This document shows, one piece after another, positions 14,978 to 23,563 of a stretch of 39,722 nucleotides of DNA. Numbering within the stretch: the stretch's first letter is position 1; every line of letters starts with the position of its first letter. This DNA comes from a virus. The notes beneath the pieces were generated by a model. That model was given only the letters and a program-made list of their open reading frames with translations, was not told the DNA's origin and ran no database searches. The DNA lies in the IMG/VR virus record IMGVR_UViG_3300040856_001489, positions 1-39,722 of that record. One strand, written 5' to 3'. Made by a program: the position numbers and the translations under genes.

Positions 14978-17731
14978 TTATTCACAGCTTACACATTCTA
15001 AAATATTTCTTGAAAACATCTGTGCTGAATTTTGACTAAACTGATAGTACAAAGTTTTAATACCTTCCTCCCAAGCATATAGATATAGTTGATTAATATC
15101 TTTAGCAGGTATTGAAGGGTGTATTTGTAAATTTAAACTTTGAGATTGGTCAATAAACTTCTGTCTCTGAGCAGCTTGTAAAATAATTTCCTTTGGAGAA
15201 ATCTCAACGAAAGTTTTAAATACTTTTTTTGTAGGAAAATCTAAGTGCTGTACAGATCCATCTCTCTTCAATATACTATCCCAAACTTCTTCGGTATCTA
15301 AACCATAGTTTTCTAATTCTACTTTTAAAAAAGGATTCTTATATACAGTCTTTATCTTTGCTAAATCTTTTACAAAGTAATTTGACTTGATAGGCTCAAT
15401 ACCCATAGATACTTGACCTAAAATAAAAGAACTTGATTTTGTAGGAGCAATAGCCATCAAAGTAGAGTTAGCATACCCTTCCCTAAAACATTCGTATTTT
15501 GTAGGCATAGACATATACAAGTCTTGTGAAGCCTTATCTGTACGCTCTTTTAATGTACTGAAAATCTTATGATTGTACTGCTTTGCTTGTAAGGACTCAA
15601 AAGGTATGTTCTTGGACTGAAGTAGTGAGTGATATCCTAAAACTCCAACACCTATTGCTCTATGTTCTCTTGCGAATCTGTGAGCTTTTTTCATTCCTGG
15701 TAAATCCCAAGCCTTTTGTATGAACTCATCCATTACTGCATTTAAAAAATAAACATAAGTTTCTACAGCATCTGTTTTCTCTATCTCATCCCAATGTAAT
15801 AAATTTATAGACCCTATGCAACAAACAAAAGATACATCATCATCTGAAGGGAGCATTATCTCCGAACAATTAAAAGTTTTCAACCCATTTGAAACAAATA
15901 TATGCTCATCAGTATAAACAGTCGGACAGTATACTGGTTCATTTTCTAATTTTTCTATGGATATTACCTTTGCTCTTTTTTTAGAATTATCTCTGTAATC
16001 TCTTGACTCTATAACCACACCTTTTCTTGTTAGGAAAGATGTTTTTTCTTCTATTTTTAAAGCATCATTTTTATTTGAAAATATTAATCGCCAACAATCT
16101 TGAGTATTATAATATTTATGACCACCTTTACCATCAGGCAATAAAGTTTCTCCTGCATGTCTTAATATTTTTATAGAAGAAGAGAGTCCTAAATTTGTAA
16201 ATAATACTTGTAATTCTTCCAAAAAGCCTCTGTTGATACAAGCATAACTTATTTGTAATGGATTACCGTTAGAAGTTCCTAAATTTGCTGTACCATCTGC
16301 ATATAAAAGACCTCTTAAATATGACCATACAGTCTCCTCATTAGCCTCCCATACCCAAGATGGAACATACCCTTTTTCAAAGTTTAATGCTTTTTTTAAA
16401 GTTCTTGAAGTTAATCGTTTCTTTCTAACTGTAGATTGGTTAGTACAGCACTCAACGAACTCAGCTGGTTTTCTTTTTCTTACAGAATTAGTTTTGCCCG
16501 TTTGATTAACTACTTGATAAGTATCACAACCATATTCATAATGTATTTTATTAAATTTTTCTTGGATTTCATCTACTAAATCAAAATCATTTTCCCATAT
16601 ATCAATCATAATCGAATCTTTATGCTGTGTTCCATCTGCTTGATATAATCCTAATAAAAATGCTTCATCTTTCATATCTACTGTTCCGAAGATACCTTTA
16701 TTAGTTTGAGTAGCAACATAATCTCCTATTCTTAAATCTTTAGCCTCTACTCTTACTATATCTTTTTTAGTATCATTTAACACAGCTATTCCGTGATTAG
16801 GACTTACTTTTTGAGACATTCCATTTGAATAAGTTATTTTAAGAACTTCTGAATTATCATCCCTTAATAACATTTTTGATGCTTTAACTTCTTTCTCTCC
16901 ATCAAACAAAATTAGCTCCTCCTCACTTTCATAGAGTTCTTGTACTGTTAAATACCCTTTTGAGGTAACAACCCTTTGATCAGAAGTTAAACATAGATTA
17001 GACGCTTTTATAGTATAAGGTAAATACTTGTAAGGAGTATTAAGGTTAGCTGTAGTTCTGAACATAATATAAGGTAGTCCTACCTCTCCTCTTCTTTGTA
17101 TAATCTTCGCCCAAACTTTTCTCTTATAGGAATCCCCATCTTTCATATGTTGTAACCACTCATCTCCAACAGTAACTCCATACTGTAAATTTTGAATAGG
17201 ATTACCTTCTGTGGCAATATCTAAGAATTCCAAAATATCATCGTGTTCTACGGGTAAGTATACAGCACAAGCACCTCGTCTTGCTTCAGCTTGTTTACAC
17301 ACATCTATAACAGTATCATAAAGTTTAGCATAATGTACTGGTCCATCAGCATTACCGCCAGTTCTTATAGAAGCACCTCTTGGCCGTATATCACCTAAAT
17401 AAGCAGAAGTTCCCCCTCCATATTTTGACATCATTCCAATCTCTTTAGACGTATCTAATATGGAATCCATACTATCATTAACATATGAACCATAACAACT
17501 TATTGGAAGTCCTTTATCTTTAGCAAAGTTAACCCATACAGGGGTAGATAAACTATAAAAACCTCTCGACATATAATCCTCGAACTTTTCAGAAAAGCCT
17601 TGGATACCTAATAATCTTTCAGCAGCATCTGCTATTTCCTTAATTCTTTCTTCAGCAGATTCTTGTATGTATCCTCTTGATAAGAAAGTTCTTGCATCAT
17701 CATTAAGCCAATAATATTTATCGTATGACAT
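14978..17731 (-). CDS. nrdA: Class I ribonucleotide reductase large subunit, interrupted by an intein
   Basis: The precursor has 917 residues, of which 247-621 are intein, leaving a 542-residue enzyme that lacks the N-terminal ATP-cone of E. coli NrdA. Active-site features are C79 (LPISCYGS, first redox Cys), N245-L246 then extein C622 and E624 (the N-x-C-x-E thiyl-radical site), and the second redox Cys in FVCCIGSINL. The tyrosine pair Y895-Y896 (KTLYYQF) serves radical transfer, and the C-terminal CVSC (C913, C916) serves thioredoxin-type re-reduction. It reduces ribonucleotides to deoxyribonucleotides with the product of the adjacent nrdB gene, supplying dNTPs for phage replication. The ATG is 17 bases beyond the nrdB stop. 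Activity depends on intein splicing. Confidence 0.93.
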   Translation of the reverse strand: MSYDKYYWLNDDARTFLSRGYIQESAEERIKEIADAAERLLGIQGFSEKFEDYMSRGFYSLSTPVWVNFAKDKGLPISCYGSYVNDSMDSILDTSKEIGMMSKYGGGTSAYLGDIRPRGASIRTGGNADGPVHYAKLYDTVIDVCKQAEARRGACAVYLPVEHDDILEFLDIATEGNPIQNLQYGVTVGDEWLQHMKDGDSYKRKVWAKIIQRRGEVGLPYIMFRTTANLNTPYKYLPYTIKASNLCLTSDQRVVTSKGYLTVQELYESEEELILFDGEKEVKASKMLLRDDNSEVLKITYSNGMSQKVSPNHGIAVLNDTKKDIVRVEAKDLRIGDYVATQTNKGIFGTVDMKDEAFLLGLYQADGTQHKDSIMIDIWENDFDLVDEIQEKFNKIHYEYGCDTYQVVNQTGKTNSVRKRKPAEFVECCTNQSTVRKKRLTSRTLKKALNFEKGYVPSWVWEANEETVWSYLRGLLYADGTANLGTSNGNPLQISYACINRGFLEELQVLFTNLGLSSSIKILRHAGETLLPDGKGGHKYYNTQDCWRLIFSNKNDALKIEEKTSFLTRKGVVIESRDYRDNSKKRAKVISIEKLENEPVYCPTVYTDEHIFVSNGLKTFNCSEIMLPSDDDVSFVCCIGSINLLHWDEIEKTDAVETYVYFLNAVMDEFIQKAWDLPGMKKAHRFAREHRAIGVGVLGYHSLLQSKNIPFESLQAKQYNHKIFSTLKERTDKASQDLYMSMPTKYECFREGYANSTLMAIAPTKSSSFILGQVSMGIEPIKSNYFVKDLAKIKTVYKNPFLKVELENYGLDTEEVWDSILKRDGSVQHLDFPTKKVFKTFVEISPKEIILQAAQRQKFIDQSQSLNLQIHPSIPAKDINQLYLYAWEEGIKTLYYQFSQNSAQMFSRNILECVSCE
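15869..16993 (-). mobile_element. Intein with LAGLIDADG homing endonuclease inside NrdA
   Basis: The 375-residue insert spans C247 to N621 of the NrdA precursor. Block A is C247 with LTSDQRVVTSKGYLTVQEL. Block B carries SPNHGIAV (H313). Two dodecapeptides, LLGLYQADGT (about 359-368) and LRGLLYADGT (about 472-481), form a two-motif LAGLIDADG homing endonuclease. Block F/G is DEHIFVSNGLKTFN, ending in N621 before extein Cys. The penultimate residue is Phe where His is usual, which is tolerated in some inteins but may slow C-terminal cleavage. The +1 extein residue is the catalytic thiyl-radical cysteine of the enzyme. Other RNR inteins are known at catalytic-site positions. Confidence 0.92.
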
Positions 17732-17748
17732 TTCTTTAATCTTTTAAT

Positions 17749-18741
17749 TTAAAATAAATCATCTTCAGTAATAGACTTCTGTTTTTTAGAATAATCTATT
17801 TGTCTCTTATAGAAAAAGTCTCCTTCCTTAGTAGAAGTTACCTCTACATCAAACCACTTAGTTTTTTCTAATTCAGTCGCATCTACAGCAAATAAAGGTT
17901 TTATTCCAATCTTCTCCAAAGAATTATTAAATCTATTCATAATAAAATGTTGAATAGTTTTCTTTGATAAAAATTCTAATTCTCCATTTTCAAATATCCA
18001 ATCTAAAATCTTGCACTCTGCTTTATAGGCTTTATCACAAGCAGAGTAAATTAATTGCTCAAACTCTTCATCAAACCACTCTGGATACTCTTTTCTTATT
18101 ATATTAATTATCTCCGCACCAAAATTACCGTGAATATCTTCTTCTTTTGATGTTGCTTCTACTACATTAGAAATACCTTTAAAAATGTTTCTTTCTTTAT
18201 TGAAAGACATCATAATAAGGAATTGACTAAATAAGGATACATGCTCAATAAAAAGAGAAAACAATAACACAGATTTTGTGTACATCTTATCATCTCTACT
18301 TCTTGTTCCATCTAAATACTTCTTTAGATATGCTATTCTATCCTTAATAGCAGGAATACTTACCACAGTTCTAAACTCATCTTCTAAGCCTAAAATCCTA
18401 AGTAATCGAGCATAGGCATCTTTATGCCTAACTTCACTTTCGGCAAAAGTCATTCCAACATCTCCAATCTCAGTTATAGGCATTCTCTTGTACATATCTG
18501 CCCAAAAGGTTTTTACATTCACTTCAATCTGAGATATTGCTAACATTGTTTTTTTAATGATATCTCTCTCTACATCTGATACATTTACTTTGTAATCGTT
18601 TATGTCAGTAGTAAAATTATATTCGGTATCAATCCAATATGAATGTCTAATGGCATCCTTATATTTTAATAAAGATGGGTATTCATAGGGGAGAATATTC
18701 TCTCTCCCAGCAAAGATATTCTTTCTGGTCATATCAAACAA
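17749..18741 (-). CDS. nrdB: Class I ribonucleotide reductase small subunit
   Basis: The 330-residue ferritin-like protein carries the metal site that generates the radical. AESEVRHKDAY supplies E103, H106 and the radical tyrosine Y110 (E-x2-H-x3-Y spacing as in E. coli E115/H118/Y122). FIEHVSLF supplies E166, and SKEEDIHG supplies E201 and H204. The first metal ligand appears to be E73 (SQIEVNVKTFW) where E. coli has Asp84. W36 may be the radical-transfer tryptophan, and the C-terminus ends in an acidic DDLF tail for docking to NrdA. No N-terminal ATP-cone is present, unlike the Bacteroidota NrdB type that carries one. A TATTTATA motif 27 bases upstream suggests it begins a transcription unit with nrdA. 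Confidence 0.93.
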   Translation of the reverse strand: MFDMTRKNIFAGRENILPYEYPSLLKYKDAIRHSYWIDTEYNFTTDINDYKVNVSDVERDIIKKTMLAISQIEVNVKTFWADMYKRMPITEIGDVGMTFAESEVRHKDAYARLLRILGLEDEFRTVVSIPAIKDRIAYLKKYLDGTRSRDDKMYTKSVLLFSLFIEHVSLFSQFLIMMSFNKERNIFKGISNVVEATSKEEDIHGNFGAEIINIIRKEYPEWFDEEFEQLIYSACDKAYKAECKILDWIFENGELEFLSKKTIQHFIMNRFNNSLEKIGIKPLFAVDATELEKTKWFDVEVTSTKEGDFFYKRQIDYSKKQKSITEDDLF

Positions 18742-18767
18742 TTTGTGATTTAATTAAAGTGGGCAAC

Positions 18768-18775
18768 TATAAATA
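18768..18775 (-). promoter_or_regulatory. TATTTATA motif, candidate phage promoter before nrdB-nrdA
   Basis: The coding strand reads TCTATATTTATAGTTGCCC in the 43-base gap after the helicase gene; the core starts 27 bases before the nrdB ATG, almost the same spacing as at the glycan operon. Confidence 0.4.
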
Positions 18776-18784
18776 TAGAAGAAC

Positions 18785-20152
18785 TTATCCATTATTGTTA
18801 ATATTTCTAAATTCTTCTAAAAAAAATCTTTTTTGGTCATCTCGCAAACTTTTCTCTACAGCAGTTAAATCATTTTTAACATTGTAGGCTTCTTTGGAGT
18901 CATCCCTAAACATTTCTATAGTTCCGTTAGATGCATCGATTCGAGCTGGGAATGTAATTCCATCAGGACCAAATCTATTCTTTATGATATGGAATCTACC
19001 AACACCTGCTAACTTATCTTCGGATCTTCTTGAAAGAGACATTATGAAATCTCCAATTGCTATTTTACTGTAATCTTCTGCAATGTGGTCTCCTTCAATT
19101 ATTTCAACATTTAAACTTGACCTATTACTTTGGGAAGCAGTCCATATAGGAATACCATATTCAGCAGATAAACTTCTCAAACCTTCATAAATTTGCTTCA
19201 ATTCAAATCTCAATTCTTTATTGTGACCTTTCAACAAATCAGCATAATCAACAATGACAATATCTGGAATCTTTTCTAAAGCAATGCATCTGTCTAAGTG
19301 AGATTTCAAAGTAAGTACAGAAGCAGACTTAGTAGGATAATTTTCTACTATAAGATTTCCCGGTAGATTCTTTATTTTATTTTCTATATCTTCTTTATGG
19401 AGAGGAAGATTAGAGTTGTCGATTCCAGTTAACACACTATCGTATCTTAATGCAGTATATATCTTATTCAACTCTAAAGTATAGTGTACAACAGTTTTGC
19501 CCTGTTTTAATGCACTTGCGCCAATATATACTAATACCCAAGATTTACCTACTCCGGCAGGAGCAACAATAATTCCTAATTCGCCACTTGACAATCCTCC
19601 TTGCATAGCATCATCTACTGGAATCCATCCTGTTTTAATAGTATTCCTAACTAAGTCTGAATATCTAAGTTCAAAATCATCTTTATATATATGTCCAATA
19701 TCCCTTGTATATCCAGACTTAAGAGCAGTATCTAATGTAGCCTTTATTCCATCATAATCAGACTCATTCAAAAGTTCTACAGATTTAAGAATTGCAGATT
19801 TTATTTCTTGATTTCTACAAAAGTCAATGGTTTGATTTTTAACATATTCCAAATCCTTTGATTCTTTATACGCTTGACTTCTTTTTAGAAAATCAAAAAC
19901 TTCTTGCTTCAATACTTTTTTTGATTCATCTATTCGAGTCATCTCTGTATTAAACACTACCATAGAGGGAGCAATGTTGTACTCTTTATAATGCTCTAAT
20001 GCTGTGTTAATGACCCATTGTGAGGCATTACTAAAGAAATAAGAGGGTTTTAAAATGTCTGAAATTTGAGTTAAAAAAGGAGTATTGTCTGTGATTGCTG
20101 CTACTAATTTTAATTCAAATTCTTGTCCATAACTACTTAATGTTCCTTTCAT
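18785..20152 (-). CDS. DnaB/gp41-like replicative DNA helicase
   Basis: The 455-residue protein has an N-terminal helical domain of DnaB type (residues 1-140) and a RecA-like motor. Walker A is APAGVGKS (197-204), and Walker B is in IVIVDYADLLKG. IWTASQSNRSS carries the sensor glutamine (H3) and GRFHIIKNRFGPDG is the late arginine-finger-like motif. DYSKIAIGDFIMSLSRR matches the H4 region. It should form the hexamer that unwinds DNA at the fork and recruits a primase, which was not found in this window. The start overlaps the exonuclease stop by 4 bases (ATGA), so the two are coupled. Confidence 0.93.
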   Translation of the reverse strand: MKGTLSSYGQEFELKLVAAITDNTPFLTQISDILKPSYFFSNASQWVINTALEHYKEYNIAPSMVVFNTEMTRIDESKKVLKQEVFDFLKRSQAYKESKDLEYVKNQTIDFCRNQEIKSAILKSVELLNESDYDGIKATLDTALKSGYTRDIGHIYKDDFELRYSDLVRNTIKTGWIPVDDAMQGGLSSGELGIIVAPAGVGKSWVLVYIGASALKQGKTVVHYTLELNKIYTALRYDSVLTGIDNSNLPLHKEDIENKIKNLPGNLIVENYPTKSASVLTLKSHLDRCIALEKIPDIVIVDYADLLKGHNKELRFELKQIYEGLRSLSAEYGIPIWTASQSNRSSLNVEIIEGDHIAEDYSKIAIGDFIMSLSRRSEDKLAGVGRFHIIKNRFGPDGITFPARIDASNGTIEMFRDDSKEAYNVKNDLTAVEKSLRDDQKRFFLEEFRNINNNG

Positions 20153-21189
20153 TGTTTAATTTTATTAAAATAACTTGACCAAAATACATAATCAGAATCT
20201 CTTCTGCATAATTCTATGTCATAAAATATCTTCTGTAACTTAAAATAACTAAACTTTGGCAATTCACTATTCGCTAAAGACCTTATATTAGATTTAAGAA
20301 TACCTGAAATATTAGGGTCTATTAGTTGCATTAGCTCGTAATTTCTATAAGCAATATCTTTTTGTTCAATAATGTTTTTAAAAATCTTTGGTTTTGCACC
20401 TTCTTCCAACATTTTTTGACTGTTGTCAAAAATTTCATCTAAGGTAATATATCTTTCTGTATTATCCAAACCAAAATGCTTGTTTAAGCCTTTTTCTCCG
20501 ACTTGTTTAACTCCTGGTATGTTATCTGACCTATCACCAGTGAAACATCTTAAAGTTAAATAATTCAAAGGTAAATAGCCATATACGGAATGCATATCAG
20601 CTTCTGATAATAATATCTTCTTTTCGTAGGAATATACCGATGTATTTCTATCCACCAACTGTAAGAAGTCTTTATCGCTACTCATAATAATCTTCATATC
20701 ATCTTGTGGAATAACCTCCTTACACAATGAAGCTATCACATCATCAGCCTCTATTCCATCCAAAGATATCGTACAAACAGGCATCATACTTAACGCTTGT
20801 AATAGAGTGAGAATCTGTGTTCTTTTAGATGCAGTCTCATCTATCAAACCTTTGGTATCTGCAAACCTATTAAAAGATCCTGCACTTAAAGTCTTCCCCT
20901 TATATTCCTTAAACAGTTTTCTTCTTCTCACACTACCTCCTTTACCATCGAAAACAATGAAAATTTTAGTTGGAGAAAAATCTACTATTGCTTTTTGAAG
21001 TCCTCTAAAGAATCCTAAGACACCCCCAACATGCTCTCCTGCATAATTAATAGCAGGAACGGCTTGAAAGTTCCTTAAGAATACATTCAAGCCATCCACT
21101 ATTAACACTCTGTCTTTATTATCTGAGGAAGAGTCTTTATTAGGGTTGTTGATAAAATTCCTAAAGTCTTCCAAGTAATTGTTACTCAT
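20149..21189 (-). CDS. 5'-3' exonuclease / flap nuclease (PIN-like, T4 RNase H type)
   Basis: The 346-residue protein has the metal-binding acidic cluster of FEN-type nucleases: VLIVDGLNVFLRNF (D32), IFIVFDGKGGSVRRRK, DGIEADDVIASL (E-A-D-D) and IMSSDKDFLQLV (D-x-D). A helix-hairpin-helix region RCFTGDRSDNIPGVKQVGEK follows. Its probable role is removal of RNA primers and flaps during lagging-strand synthesis, replacing the 5' nuclease domain absent from the polymerase at 11651-13969. It overlaps the recombinase gene upstream by 8 bases and the helicase gene downstream by 4. Confidence 0.92.
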   Translation of the reverse strand: MSNNYLEDFRNFINNPNKDSSSDNKDRVLIVDGLNVFLRNFQAVPAINYAGEHVGGVLGFFRGLQKAIVDFSPTKIFIVFDGKGGSVRRRKLFKEYKGKTLSAGSFNRFADTKGLIDETASKRTQILTLLQALSMMPVCTISLDGIEADDVIASLCKEVIPQDDMKIIMSSDKDFLQLVDRNTSVYSYEKKILLSEADMHSVYGYLPLNYLTLRCFTGDRSDNIPGVKQVGEKGLNKHFGLDNTERYITLDEIFDNSQKMLEEGAKPKIFKNIIEQKDIAYRNYELMQLIDPNISGILKSNIRSLANSELPKFSYFKLQKIFYDIELCRRDSDYVFWSSYFNKIKQ

Positions 21190-22330
21190 CTGCTACAGGT
21201 GGTTCTTCATCTATGACAATATCATCAATACCAATATCTTTGTTAATCTTGTACTCAACTATCAAAGCATCGCATATCTGATTATAGATTAAATCTCTAT
21301 ACTCTGGGATAGATACAACTTTTTCGTAGAACTGTTTGGATTGGAACTTAATTTCCTCTTTAACTTCCCCTGTATTAGGGTCTACTACTGAATAAGTGTA
21401 CCAGGCTCCTGCTATACTAACGAGATTCCTCTCCTTCATTACAGTTAACCAAGAACCATAATCATCTATACCAGAGTCAAAATAAATGTCATATTCTATA
21501 CTCCTCAAAGGTGGACCAAGTCTATTCTTAACAACTTCTGCCGAAGTTTTTATACCGATTACACTTTCTAATCCCTCATTCTTGACTTTTATTTTGAACT
21601 TAGATTTTAATCTCAATCTAACTGATGAATGAAATGCTATCGCTTTACCCCCAGATGTTGTATACTGATCCGAATACATAGGAGCATTTAATCTAACCCT
21701 AAGTTGATTTGTTATGATTAAGCAAATCCGTTCCCTCCCCAAATGGTTAGTAATCTTTCTCATAGCCTTTGACAATATCAAAGCCTTAGTTGTAGCATAT
21801 CCATCTTTTTCATAATCAGATGCAGATTCTAATTTGGTACTTGCACCCATTATGGAATCAATGACGATAGTTACTAATCTATCACTATCACTACTTCTAA
21901 CTTTTTGAATTATTCTTTCAACGGCTTCAAAGATATCCTCTACAGTTTCTAAGGGAAGGTATATCATCTTTGTTAAATCTATACCTATTGCACTAAAAAA
22001 CTCCTTACTAACAGCATTCTCTGTATCTATATAGACAGCAAGTCCTCCCTTATCTTGAGTAGATTTTAAAGCATGGGCAGCCAATAATGACTTACCCGAT
22101 GCTTCAAGACCTGCGATTTCAGTTATTCTACCAACAGGGAATCCACCATTTTTTCTATTAGATATAGCGATATCTAACATAGAACTACCGGTAGAAACCC
22201 AATCAGTAATATCTGCAGGAGAAAACTCAGAACCATCTAAAAAATAAGCAACCTTATCCATAGATTTAAATTGCTTGTTGAGTTCTTTCGCTATTTCCAG
22301 CTCAGAACCTTCACTATTTTTTTTAGACAT
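21182..22330 (-). CDS. uvsX: RecA/UvsX-like recombinase
   Basis: The 382-residue protein shows Walker A EIAGLEASGKS (residues 71-81), AVYIDTENAV (the catalytic-Glu segment), and Walker B in LVTIVIDSIMG. LIITNQLRVRL is the sensor strand with Gln, followed by the DNA-binding loop TTSGGKAIAFHSSVRLRLKS. The length is close to T4 UvsX (391) and longer than typical RecA cores; the acidic C-terminus (DIVIDEEPPVADE) is common in RecA-type regulators. It catalyses strand exchange on SSB-coated DNA and, with the adjacent gp32-like SSB, should support recombination-dependent replication. Confidence 0.93.
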   Translation of the reverse strand: MSKKNSEGSELEIAKELNKQFKSMDKVAYFLDGSEFSPADITDWVSTGSSMLDIAISNRKNGGFPVGRITEIAGLEASGKSLLAAHALKSTQDKGGLAVYIDTENAVSKEFFSAIGIDLTKMIYLPLETVEDIFEAVERIIQKVRSSDSDRLVTIVIDSIMGASTKLESASDYEKDGYATTKALILSKAMRKITNHLGRERICLIITNQLRVRLNAPMYSDQYTTSGGKAIAFHSSVRLRLKSKFKIKVKNEGLESVIGIKTSAEVVKNRLGPPLRSIEYDIYFDSGIDDYGSWLTVMKERNLVSIAGAWYTYSVVDPNTGEVKEEIKFQSKQFYEKVVSIPEYRDLIYNQICDALIVEYKINKDIGIDDIVIDEEPPVADE

Positions 22331-22340
22331 ATTCTAAATT

Positions 22341-23129
22341 TTAGCTATTAAACAATGAATCAAAAGAATCCATAGCACTCTTAACGTTGTTAGGAGTGGA
22401 GGACTGCACAGAACTTGGACTTGACGAAGGAGTAGTTGTAGTATCATTAGCAGTAGTAGGTTCACTATTAGAATTCTTTGGAGTCATATACTCCTCAAAA
22501 ATAGAAACAAGTTCCTCCTTAGATGGAGCTTTGAAAATGTTTTCTAACTCAGGAACTTCATCTATTTTAGATAATAATGAAGAATCATCAAAAGCAGGAG
22601 TAGGAAAAGGCTTAACTAAAATGTTAGTTTCAGGATAACCTCCTGGCTTCTTGATATATTCAATAGCAATGTCATGCCCCTTCTCCAAGTCAGAAATATC
22701 TCCGTAATCTCCTGAAGAAAGAAACTTGGCAATTTTGTGATAAACATTTTCAGTAAATCCATAGAACCTAACTCCTTTAGACTCTTCACCTCTAACAATG
22801 ATAGGTGCAAATACTCTCATCTTAGGCTCTAAGTTCTTTCCAAGTTTCCACTTTTCAGTATCACCAGAGTTTTGCAACTTTCGAGCATACTCTAAAATGG
22901 GATCATCATTACCAAAAGTAGCAGGAGATACAATAGGTTTTTGAGAAATGTTGTAATGGAATAGGAATCTTCTAAAAGAATCTGCCCTATCATGTGCATA
23001 AGGAACAATTCTAATTACATGTTCTCCTGTCGGTTTCCAAAACAAATCATCATTTCCACCACCCTTACTGCGAGTCTTCTTGTTTAAACGCTCTAAATCT
23101 GCTTTAATAGCATCGAAATTGATACTCAT
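22341..23129 (-). CDS. gp32-like single-stranded DNA-binding protein lacking zinc ligands
   Basis: The 262-residue protein resembles T4 gp32 in layout: a basic N-terminal cooperativity segment (LERLNKKTRSK, residues 12-22), then an OB-type core with HVIRIVPYAHD, FRRFLFHYN, and VRFYGFTENVYHKIAKFL. A Ser/Thr-rich linker (about 212-250) leads to a short acidic-aromatic tail MDSFDSLFNS for partner binding. T4 gp32 holds zinc through one His and three Cys. The matching region here (PIVSPATFGNDDPILEYARK) has no Cys, and the whole protein contains none, so the zinc finger is lost. It lies directly before uvsX. Confidence 0.9.
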   Translation of the reverse strand: MSINFDAIKADLERLNKKTRSKGGGNDDLFWKPTGEHVIRIVPYAHDRADSFRRFLFHYNISQKPIVSPATFGNDDPILEYARKLQNSGDTEKWKLGKNLEPKMRVFAPIIVRGEESKGVRFYGFTENVYHKIAKFLSSGDYGDISDLEKGHDIAIEYIKKPGGYPETNILVKPFPTPAFDDSSLLSKIDEVPELENIFKAPSKEELVSIFEEYMTPKNSNSEPTTANDTTTTPSSSPSSVQSSTPNNVKSAMDSFDSLFNS

Positions 23130-23157
23130 AACTAAAAAATTTAAATTAAAAAATAGA

Positions 23158-23553
23158 TTAAAAATATATTGCTTTTCTAAATTCTAAGCCTAATAAAACT
23201 AAATCATTATCCTTTATTATCAGAAGTTGATCTGAATAAGATTCCCAATCAACTTGATAACTTTTGTCTAAGATACCATTATTTATTCGTACTATCAAAG
23301 AATTTAAAGCATTAATAGTGTAGATGGTATTAGATTGTTTCTTTCTATGTACTAATATGGTATTTTTTGCCAATCCCTCCCGCAAATTTTCTTCTATATT
23401 ATATACTAATATAAGATTGTTGGGATTGTCCACCTCTGAATAAAGATAAATTTTATTATTTGATATCTTAAAGTAAGTGTTCAAATAGTCGATGGTTAAA
23501 CTCAAAGAGTCTTTAACCGCAAACGTACATAATAGTTGTCTTTTCATAGTCAT
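23158..23553 (-). CDS. Protein of unknown function in the replication block
   Basis: The 131-residue protein starts MTMKRQLLCTFAVKD and has a strand-rich N-terminal half and a C-terminal part TIYTINALNSLIVRINNG followed by VDWESYSDQLLIIKD. There is no membrane segment, cysteine pair or nucleotide-binding motif. It lies between the short polymerase-like gene and the SSB gene with a 10-base gap upstream. Position suggests a small replication or translation-control factor, but no family was recognised. The start could be the third codon, which is also ATG. Confidence 0.6.
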   Translation of the reverse strand: MTMKRQLLCTFAVKDSLSLTIDYLNTYFKISNNKIYLYSEVDNPNNLILVYNIEENLREGLAKNTILVHRKKQSNTIYTINALNSLIVRINNGILDKSYQVDWESYSDQLLIIKDNDLVLLGLEFRKAIYF

Positions 23554-23563
23554 TAGTTTACTG

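Noticed and set aside
22616-22810. 64-codon minus-strand frame inside the SSB gene
   Set aside because: Fully nested in the SSB gene in another frame, with no domain character.
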